Source: Acidimicrobiales bacterium (GTDB lineage: Bacteria > Actinomycetota > Acidimicrobiia > Acidimicrobiales > UBA8190). From it: a stretch of 58,581 nucleotides of DNA. Position 1 is the first letter of the stretch. Each line of letters begins with the position of its first letter. The notes under the pieces were generated by a model, which made no database searches, was not told where the DNA came from, and was given only the letters and a program-made list of their open reading frames with translations. A program made the translations under genes and the position numbers. Below, piece by piece: positions 53,025-58,581 of the stretch. Where the stretch lies: NCBI GenBank assembly GCA_035531755.1, contig DATKSK010000005.1, positions 1-58,581 on the forward strand, given 5' to 3'.

Positions 53025-54584
53025 GTGAGCGGCGCCATCTACGACGTGGGATCGATCTGGGAGCTCGTGGCGGCGCGCGCGGGGGCGTCCGGAGACCGGC
53101 GCATGCTCGTCGACGAGTCCGACCGGGCGCTCACCTTCGGCGAGTTCCGGGACCGCTGCGAGGTGGTGGCCGCCGGACTGCACGCCATGGGCGTCGGGTC
53201 CTCGACCGTGGTGTCGTGGCAGCTGCCGACCCGGTTCGAAACGGTCGTGCTCTCGTGCGCGCTCGCCCGCCTCGGTGCGGTGCAGAACCCGATCATCCAC
53301 ATCTACCGCGAGCGCGAGGTGGCCTTCGCCCTGCGCCAGACCGGCGCGGAGTTCTTCTTCGTGCCCGGGGTGTGGAAGGGCTTCGACTACGTCGCCATGG
53401 CCGAGTCGATGGCGGCGGGGCTCGACCGGCGACCGACGGTCGTCGTGGCCTACGACTCGTTGCCCGAGGGCGACCCGGCGACGCTGCCGCCCCCGCCGGC
53501 GGGGGGTGACGACGAGGTCCGCTGGATCTACTACACGTCGGGCACGACCTCGGACCCCAAGGGTGTGCGCCACACCGACACGACCCTGGTGACCGGCGGC
53601 CGGGGGCTCGCCATCGCCCTCGACATGAGCGAGGACGACGTCGGGTCCATCGCCTTCCCCTTCGCCCACATCGCCGGCCCCGACTACCTGGTCATGGTGC
53701 TCGCCAACGGATGCTCGGCCGTGCTGCTGGAATCGTTCGTGCCCGAGACCGCCGTCGAGGTGTTCTCACGGCACGGCGTCACCATGGCCGGCGGCAGCAC
53801 GGCGTTCTACTTGGCGTACCTCAACGAGCAGCGCAAGCAGCCGGGCAAGAAGATCATCCCGTCACTGCGGCTGCTGTCGGGCGGCGGAGCGGCGATGCCG
53901 CCGGAGGTGTTCCACGAGGTGGGCCGCGAGATCGGCGTGCCGGTGGCCCACGGCTACGGCATGACGGAGATCCCCATGATCTGCATGGGCTCGCCCACCG
54001 ACACCGATGAGCAGCTCGCCAACACCGTGGGCAAGCCGGTGTCGGGCGCCGAGATCCGCATCGTGACCCTCGACGAGGACGAGGCCCCCACCGGCGTGGA
54101 CGGCGAGGTGCGCGTCCGGGGCCCGATGGTGTGCAAGGGCTACACCGACCCGGCGCTCTCCGCCGAGTCGTTCGACGCCATGGGCTACTTCCGCACCGGC
54201 GACGTGGGGCACGTCCGGCCCGACGGTCACGTGGTGCTCACGGGACGGCTGAAGGACATCATCATCCGCAAGGGCGAGAACATCTCGGCCAAGGAGATCG
54301 AGGACCTGCTCTACACCCACCCCAAGGTGGGCGACGTGGCGGTCGTCGGGTTGCCCGACCGCGCCCGCGGCGAGCGGGTGTGCGCGGTGGTCGAGACCGC
54401 CGAAGGGGCGGAGCCGCTCGGCTTCGACGAGATGGTGGCCTACTTGCGCGCCGCGGGGCTGATGACCCAGAAGGTCCCCGAGCAGCTCGAGGTCGTCGAC
54501 GCCCTCCCGCGCAACGACACGCTGAACAAGGTGCTGAAGTACAAGCTGCGCGAGGAGCTGGCGGCCAAACCGTTCGACGGCTGA
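53025..54584 (+). CDS. AMP-dependent acyl-CoA synthetase
   Basis: A 519-residue acyl-CoA ligase. The P-loop is IYYTSGTTSDPKGVRHT (about residues 167-183), then the GYGMTEIPM motif and KDIIIRKGENISAKEIE with the catalytic Lys region ending LNKVLKYKLRE. The SGTTSDPKGVRHT form is typical of cyclohexanecarboxylate- and steroid-like carboxylate ligases. The GTG start is weakly supported. It follows the thiolase gene with 40 bp between, so they may be one operon. Confidence 0.87.
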   Translation: MSGAIYDVGSIWELVAARAGASGDRRMLVDESDRALTFGEFRDRCEVVAAGLHAMGVGSSTVVSWQLPTRFETVVLSCALARLGAVQNPIIHIYREREVAFALRQTGAEFFFVPGVWKGFDYVAMAESMAAGLDRRPTVVVAYDSLPEGDPATLPPPPAGGDDEVRWIYYTSGTTSDPKGVRHTDTTLVTGGRGLAIALDMSEDDVGSIAFPFAHIAGPDYLVMVLANGCSAVLLESFVPETAVEVFSRHGVTMAGGSTAFYLAYLNEQRKQPGKKIIPSLRLLSGGGAAMPPEVFHEVGREIGVPVAHGYGMTEIPMICMGSPTDTDEQLANTVGKPVSGAEIRIVTLDEDEAPTGVDGEVRVRGPMVCKGYTDPALSAESFDAMGYFRTGDVGHVRPDGHVVLTGRLKDIIIRKGENISAKEIEDLLYTHPKVGDVAVVGLPDRARGERVCAVVETAEGAEPLGFDEMVAYLRAAGLMTQKVPEQLEVVDALPRNDTLNKVLKYKLREELAAKPFDG

Positions 54585-54627
54585 CCCCCCGAGCGACGAC
54601 CACACGATCGCCGTCGGGGCCCGGATC

Positions 54628-54651
54628 GGTCGCGGGACAAGTCCCGCCACC
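54628..54651. terminator. hairpin between convergent genes
   Basis: GGT-C-GCGGGAC, loop AA, GTCCCGC-C-ACC: ten paired bases with one mismatch, between the acyl-CoA ligase gene and the small membrane protein gene. Confidence 0.6.
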
Positions 54652-54675
54652 GACGGGGGCGTCGGCCCGGCGGCA

Positions 54676-55035
54676 TTATCCGCCCGTCGGGTGCTGGGCC
54701 TCCTGCCCGCCCTTCACGGCGCGCGACCGTTGCACTCGTTGCACTCGTTGCACTCGTTGCGCACGGCGTGCCCGACGCACGGAGACGAGCAGCAGCGCGG
54801 TCACGAGCACCGGCATCGAGCCCACGGTCACCGCCCGCGCCACGCCGTTGTGGGCCAGCAGCGCCACCACCCCCACGGCGAGGACGGCACCCGCCAGCAA
54901 TTCGGGGGTGTCGCCGATCAGGAAGTCCCACCAGAAGTGGCCGAAGGCGGCGATCCACCGCGAGGACGCGGTCGGCGGCGTGCCGGCGGGAGGTGACCCG
55001 CCGTCGGGGCGGGCGGCCTCAGGCGACTTCGACAC
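54676..55035 (-). CDS. small two-helix membrane protein with VQR repeats
   Basis: A 119-residue protein with hydrophobic segments near residues 45-63 and 70-88 and a basic C-terminal tail containing RVQRVQRVQR. A 9-bp tandem repeat (about 54728-54762, gcactcgtt) encodes the repeat. No family is recognised. The start is a GTG at 55035, overlapping the upstream COG4280-like gene by 17 bases; a GTG at 55056 is an alternative. Overlap suggests coexpression. Confidence 0.55.
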   Translation of the reverse strand: MSKSPEAARPDGGSPPAGTPPTASSRWIAAFGHFWWDFLIGDTPELLAGAVLAVGVVALLAHNGVARAVTVGSMPVLVTALLLVSVRRARRAQRVQRVQRVQRSRAVKGGQEAQHPTGG

Positions 55036-55780
55036 CGGGGCTCCGTTCGCCCTCACCGCTCACGGCGCGCGTCGTGGCGAGCCCCGACAACGCGACGGTG
55101 GCCCACGCCACGGCCCCGTATGCCGCCACGAGCACCGGGATGGCGAGGTCGGCGCCCGGCCAGCGCACGCCGACACCCTCCCCCGCCCAGAAGGTCCCGA
55201 AGCTCACGAGCATGAGGCCGACGGCCATCTTCATGGCGTTCTCGGGCACCCCGGCGAGTTGTCGGGCCACCACGGCGCCGACCGCTCCCACGACCACGAC
55301 CGCGGCGCCCGCGCCGGCTGCGGCGAGGCCCAGCCGGTGGGAGGCGGCACCCAGGGTGAGCACGATCACCACCACCTCCAGGCCCTCGAGGAACACGCCC
55401 TTGAAGGCGACGACGAAGGCCGTGGTGTCACGCCCGGTCGAGAGTTGCGCCACCTGTTCGGCGAAGATGGCGTCCTCGTCGTGCTTGGCCTTGAGCCCCG
55501 CGGCACGCAGCACGGCCTTGCGCAGCCACTGCAGGCCGAAGACGAGCAGGAGGCCGCCCACGACGACCCGCAGTCCCCCGAGCGGCACGTAGTGGACGAG
55601 TGCGGGCCCGATGGCGGTCACGAGGACCGCCAAGACGGCCAGGGCGGTGCCGGCCCCCTGCAGCGCGGAGCGCCACCCCCGGGTGACACCGGCGGCGGCG
55701 ACGATGGTCAGGGCCTCCACCATCTCCACGGCGCTGGCCAGGAAGACCGACACCACCAGGACGATGTTGCCGCTGCGCAC
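55019..55780 (-). CDS. polytopic membrane protein, COG4280-like, possible metal transporter
   Basis: A 253-residue protein with about six helices. Two helices contain paired acidic motifs, SAVEMVEALTIV (about 16-27) and FLEGLEVVVIVL (about 132-143), giving an internal ExxE repeat like the FTR1 iron and TMEM165/GDT1 cation transporters. A charged cytoplasmic loop KAKHDEDAIFAEQ sits between them. It fits the COG4280 family of uncharacterised membrane proteins. The start GTG is at 55780; its ribosome site is weak. A cation-transport role is inference from the motif pair. Confidence 0.7.
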   Translation of the reverse strand: MRSGNIVLVVSVFLASAVEMVEALTIVAAAGVTRGWRSALQGAGTALAVLAVLVTAIGPALVHYVPLGGLRVVVGGLLLVFGLQWLRKAVLRAAGLKAKHDEDAIFAEQVAQLSTGRDTTAFVVAFKGVFLEGLEVVVIVLTLGAASHRLGLAAAGAGAAVVVVGAVGAVVARQLAGVPENAMKMAVGLMLVSFGTFWAGEGVGVRWPGADLAIPVLVAAYGAVAWATVALSGLATTRAVSGEGERSPGVEVA

Positions 55781-55921
55781 GTCAGGCCCCCGACGAGGGA
55801 CCCGGCAGGCCCGCGGTGCGCGTCGTCATGAGGCCAGGGTAGGCGCGCCCCGGCGCGCTCGCCCACGGGGGCGGCCGGGCGAACCCGGCACGAGCGCCCA
55901 TCGGGCGGTATGGTGCGCGCC

Positions 55922-56074
55922 GTGGGCTCGCCGGACACCACGCTCATCGCCAGGTTGGTCCCCGAGGGCCCCGTCGACGTCCGGATCGTCGCCGACACCG
56001 TGGATTTCTACCGGCTCGTGGCCGATCGGGTCGACCCGGCGGGGTTCGGGGCCGCCAGCCTGGCCCTCGACTGA
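55922..56074 (+). CDS. small ORF, possibly leaderless (50 codons)
   Basis: A 50-residue frame, GTG to TGA, with TATGGT seven bases before the GTG, the same leaderless pattern as several neighbours. An in-frame ATG at 55910 overlaps that box. The peptide (LVPEGPVDVRIVADTVDFYRL) resembles, to me, a fragment of the C-terminal domain of mycothiol-dependent maleylpyruvate isomerase-type proteins. It may be a remnant. It ends 20 bases before the NTF2-like gene. Confidence 0.35.
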   Translation: MGSPDTTLIARLVPEGPVDVRIVADTVDFYRLVADRVDPAGFGAASLALD

Positions 56075-56094
56075 TCTGACGAGAGCGGGCACAC

Positions 56095-56556
56095 ATGGGC
56101 ACGTGGGATCGCGCCGAGCTCCAGGCGGCACACGACAACTACCTGGCGGTCGCCAACGAGGCGGGGCGCACCGGTGACTGGCGCCCGTGGGTGGACCTGT
56201 TCACCGAGCACGCGGAGTACGTCGAACACCTCTTCGGTCGGTTTGTCGGGCGCGACGCCATCCTGAGATGGATCTCCACGACCATGGCGCAGTGGCCGAA
56301 CACCGAGATGACGATGTTCCCCCACGACTGGTGTGTCTGCGACGAGGAGCGGGGCTGGTGGATCTGCCAGATAGAGAACAGGTTCAACGACCCCGGTGAC
56401 GGAGAGGTCTACCAGTCCCCGAACGTCACGATCCTGAAGTACGCGGGCGGCATGCGCTTCTCCTCCGAGGAGGACGTCTACAACCCCGCCAACTTCGCCC
56501 CGGTGGTGCAGGCGTGGGTGGCGGCCAAGAAGGCGCACTCACCGAGCGACGCCTGA
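56095..56556 (+). CDS. NTF2-like / SnoaL-like protein
   Basis: A 153-residue protein with a cone-shaped NTF2-like fold: an N-terminal helix pair (AELQAAHDNYLAVANEAGRTGDW), then DLFTEHAEYVEHLFGRFVGRDAI and alternating beta strands with aromatics (WWICQIENRF). Family members act as isomerases, dehydratases or small-ligand binders; NTF2-like proteins occur in steroid pathways (ketosteroid isomerase). The catalytic Asp/Tyr pattern of KSI is not evident. GAGAGCGGG precedes the ATG. Confidence 0.75.
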   Translation: MGTWDRAELQAAHDNYLAVANEAGRTGDWRPWVDLFTEHAEYVEHLFGRFVGRDAILRWISTTMAQWPNTEMTMFPHDWCVCDEERGWWICQIENRFNDPGDGEVYQSPNVTILKYAGGMRFSSEEDVYNPANFAPVVQAWVAAKKAHSPSDA

Positions 56557-56574
56557 CCCGATGGCCGCGGACGG

Positions 56575-57570
56575 GTGACCGACGCCGATCCGGGGGCGTC
56601 GCAGGATCTGCAGGCGGTGGTGCTGCGGACCCCCGACGAGCGTTTCGCCGGGCTCGAGGGCTTCCCGTACGAGCCGCACTACGTCACCGTGCGCGCCGAA
56701 GGCGTGGAGCCGCTGCGCATGCACTACGTGGAGTCGGGCCCGGCCGAGAGCCCGGTCGTGCTCCTCGTCCACGGCCAGCCGACGTGGTCCTACATGTACC
56801 GGACGGTGATCGACGAGCTGGCCGGACGAGGGCTGCGGGCCATCGCCGCCGACAACATCGGCTTCGGCCGGTCGGACAAGCCGGCCGAACCGACCGACTA
56901 CACCTTGGAGCGCCACGTCCAATGGGTGGCGAGCTTCGTCGACGCACTCGACCTGCGTGACGCCACGCTCGTGGTGCACGACTGGGGAGGCCCGATCGGG
57001 CTGAGCGTGCTGGCGGGCGCCCCGCACCGCTTCGCCCGCGTGGTCGTCGCCAATACCGTCCTGCACACGGCCGACCCCGCGCTCGACGGTGTCCTCACCT
57101 GGGCCAACCACGGGCTCGGCGAGTCCCGCGTCGTCCTCGAGGAGGCCTTGCTCGACTACGTGCGGTACTGCCAGCGCGTGCCCGACCTGGTGGCCAGCCA
57201 TCTGGTGTACTCGGCGGCCGGCCCGCTCTCCCCGGCGGTGCGGGCCGCGTACGACGCGCCCTTCCCCGGCCGCGCCTTCACCGCCGGCATGCGGCAGATG
57301 ACCGGGCTCATCCCCCTGACCCGCAACGACCCCGGGGCCGCCATCGGGCGCCGGACCATGCAGGCGCTCGAGCAGTGGGACCGGCCGTTGCTCACCGCCT
57401 ACTCCGACGCCGATCCGGCCACCCGGGGGTGGGAGACCGTCTTCCGGCGACGAGTGCCGGGGGCGGAGGGGCGGGCCCACCCCACGATCCGCGGTGCCGG
57501 CCACTTCGTCCCGGAGGAGCGCGGGGAGGAGCTCGGCCGGATCGTGGCCGAATTCGTCGAGACCACGTAA
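56575..57570 (+). CDS. haloalkane-dehalogenase-like alpha/beta-hydrolase
   Basis: A 331-residue alpha/beta-hydrolase. HGQPTWSYMYR and VHDWGGPIG supply the oxyanion region and nucleophile Asp followed by the halide-contact Trp; the His is in GAGHFVPEERGEEL. The HGxPTWS start is like HLD-I dehalogenases, with Gln where Glu or Asn is usual. Several relatives act on other substrates, so dehalogenation is unproven. It starts with GTG 18 bases after the NTF2-like stop. Its TAA stop codon (57568-57570) is exactly the target duplication of the downstream IS. Confidence 0.82.
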   Translation: MTDADPGASQDLQAVVLRTPDERFAGLEGFPYEPHYVTVRAEGVEPLRMHYVESGPAESPVVLLVHGQPTWSYMYRTVIDELAGRGLRAIAADNIGFGRSDKPAEPTDYTLERHVQWVASFVDALDLRDATLVVHDWGGPIGLSVLAGAPHRFARVVVANTVLHTADPALDGVLTWANHGLGESRVVLEEALLDYVRYCQRVPDLVASHLVYSAAGPLSPAVRAAYDAPFPGRAFTAGMRQMTGLIPLTRNDPGAAIGRRTMQALEQWDRPLLTAYSDADPATRGWETVFRRRVPGAEGRAHPTIRGAGHFVPEERGEELGRIVAEFVETT

Positions 57571-57658
57571 GAGGCCGCGCGGATAGGTGAGTAGTCCAGT
57601 GACCAGGACATTGATGGCGCGGACCTGAGCAAGAAACATCCACCGGTCGTGGTGGTGG

Positions 57659-57675
57659 CCCCAAGAGACTTGGGG
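57659..57675. terminator. hairpin in the IS leader
   Basis: CCCCAAG, loop AGA, CTTGGGG, flanked by longer imperfect arms (GGTCGTGGTGGT at 57645-57656 and ACCACCAACGACC at 57686-57698). It lies between the left inverted repeat and the transposase start and could block read-through transcription from the host gene. Confidence 0.55.
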
Positions 57676-57715
57676 TTCTGACCCAACCACCAACGACCAA
57701 GTGGAGGTTCCCACC

Positions 57716-58573
57716 ATGATGCGCGCGCTCGACCCTGAAGTCCAAGATGCCGTCTGGGCTGCTGCGGAACCCCTGATCCCGCCCGCCGCTTCGGATCACC
57801 CACTCGGCTGCCACCGACCGAGGATCTCCGATCGGATCTGCTTCGACGGCATGCTTGTCCGCCTGGCGACGGGCTGTTCGTGGGAAGACGCCGAGCGCCT
57901 CATGGGCAACAAGGTGTCTGACACCACGATGCGGTCACGCCGAGACGAGTGGATCGACGCGGGGGTCTTCGACGCGTTGGAAGATGAGGCGCAGCGCGCC
58001 TACGACAAGATCATCGGTCTCGATCTCTCCGACACCTCGGTCGACGGCTCCTTGCACAAAAGCCCTTGTGGGGGCGAGGGAACGGGGAAGAATCCCACCG
58101 ACAGGGCGAAGCTCGGATGGAAGTGGTCGATCCTCACCGACCTGAACGGCATCCCGATCGGAGTGGCCGTCGACGGCGCCAATCGCAACGACTCGGTCAT
58201 GTTGGCTCCGACGCTCGACGACGCGGCAACGCGCGGCCTGCTCTTGGACATCGAGACGATCCACCTCGACCGGGGCTACGACTCAGAAGCGACCCGCACC
58301 CGACTTGCCGAGCGCGACATCGATGACGCCGTCATCGCCAAGAAGCGCAGGAAGGGGGCGGCGAAGGGCAAGAACCCCCAACCGATGGGGATGCGTTGGC
58401 CGGTTGAACGCACCAATTCGTGGCTCAGCAACTTTGGCCAACTCCGCCGAAACACTGATCGCAAGTCCATTCACCGGCGCACGCAGTTGTCGCTGGCCGT
58501 CGTCTTGCTGCTCACGGCCAAGCTCATCGACTGGCGTAATCGCTGGTCACCGTGCTCGGTACCTATCCGCTGA
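57716..58573 (+). CDS. IS5-family transposase (DDE)
   Basis: A 285-residue DDE transposase. It opens with a helix-turn-helix-like region (RPRISDRICFDGMLVRLATGCSWEDAERLMG). The three catalytic acids are Asp in SVDGSLHKSP (about residue 108), Asp in HLDRGYDS (about 185) and Glu in WPVERTNSW (about 228), with the Y(2)R(3)E-like spacing typical of IS5. GGAGG lies eight bases before the ATG. It is a single frame with no programmed frameshift, and looks intact. Confidence 0.92.
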   Translation: MMRALDPEVQDAVWAAAEPLIPPAASDHPLGCHRPRISDRICFDGMLVRLATGCSWEDAERLMGNKVSDTTMRSRRDEWIDAGVFDALEDEAQRAYDKIIGLDLSDTSVDGSLHKSPCGGEGTGKNPTDRAKLGWKWSILTDLNGIPIGVAVDGANRNDSVMLAPTLDDAATRGLLLDIETIHLDRGYDSEATRTRLAERDIDDAVIAKKRRKGAAKGKNPQPMGMRWPVERTNSWLSNFGQLRRNTDRKSIHRRTQLSLAVVLLLTAKLIDWRNRWSPCSVPIR

Positions 58574-58581
58574 GGCTCTAA

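Larger units (their letters stand above)
57571..58578 (+). mobile_element. complete IS5-family insertion sequence
   Basis: A 1008-bp element. Left end GAGGCCGCGCGGATAGGT (57571-57588) and right end GAGCCTCAGCGGATAGGT read on the minus strand (58578-58561) form 18-bp imperfect terminal inverted repeats with a conserved GCGGATAGGT core; a further TGACCAG/TGACCAG pair lies 11 bases inside. A TAA flanks both sides (57568-57570; 58579-58581), a 3-bp target duplication. One transposase gene occupies most of it. The window ends at the right-hand duplication. Confidence 0.9.

Overview
The window is uniformly G+C-rich, with strong G/C bias at third codon positions, and its gene families are actinobacterial: F420/luciferase-like oxidoreductases, GAF-ANTAR regulators, mycobacterial-type steroid catabolic enzymes, and a secretin-less type IV pilus set. 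I read it as chromosomal DNA of an Actinomycetota, most likely an Acidimicrobiia relative; the class is an inference from gene content. There are no rRNA, tRNA or CRISPR features that I can support. Many genes appear leaderless: a TANNNT -10 box lies 6-8 nt before a GTG or ATG.

1-3.4 kb: the 3' part of an acyl-CoA carboxylase carboxyltransferase, then a membrane-anchored FtsH-like AAA/M41 protease. A perfect hairpin separates it from the pilus locus. 3.4-15.7 kb: a type IV pilus cluster, transcribed mostly on the minus strand as pilB-pilT-pilC-(membrane protein)-pilMN-pilO-pilin, with a divergent prepilin-peptidase-like gene and a second pilT. Its oddities are a single-chain PilM-PilN fusion, a PilT carrying an extra N-terminal domain and an NGSA-repeat linker, a PilB with two N-terminal domain copies, a prepilin-peptidase homologue that has lost its GxGD aspartate, and a sigma-28 (FliA/WhiG)-type promoter before the pilin gene.

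15.9-26.5 kb: hypotheticals (one is a 649-residue disordered protein with FTAE repeats), moaC with an unusual His-to-Arg change, an FmdB/Ruc-type zinc-ribbon chaperone gene behind a CIRCE-like element, a tldD-tldE pair, a FlK-like thioesterase, an AIM24-family protein, a G+C-rich tandem repeat and dxs.

26.6-57.6 kb: mainly lipid/steroid catabolism. Five sites match, or nearly match, the mycobacterial KstR operator TNNAACNNGTTNNA. They lie in front of a FadD19-like ligase, between a luciferase-like oxidoreductase and a FadD17-like ligase, between an igr-like operon and a divergent CYP125/142-like P450, and in front of a FadE26/FadE27-like pair. The igr-like operon (FadE28-like, ChsH2-like, FadE29-like, ChsH1-like, Ltp2-like) holds the families that remove the propionyl side chain of cholesterol. 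A FadA5-like thiolase, another ligase, F420-type oxidoreductases, a lipase-like esterase, an NTF2-like protein and a haloalkane-dehalogenase-like hydrolase accompany it. A small 33-36 kb islet of tandem GAF-ANTAR regulators and small membrane/stress-like proteins interrupts it. No steroid ring-degradation genes and no kstR gene are in view, so the true substrate remains open.

57.6-58.6 kb: a complete IS5-family insertion sequence. It has inserted exactly at the stop codon of the dehalogenase gene, with a TAA duplication, and the window ends at its right boundary.
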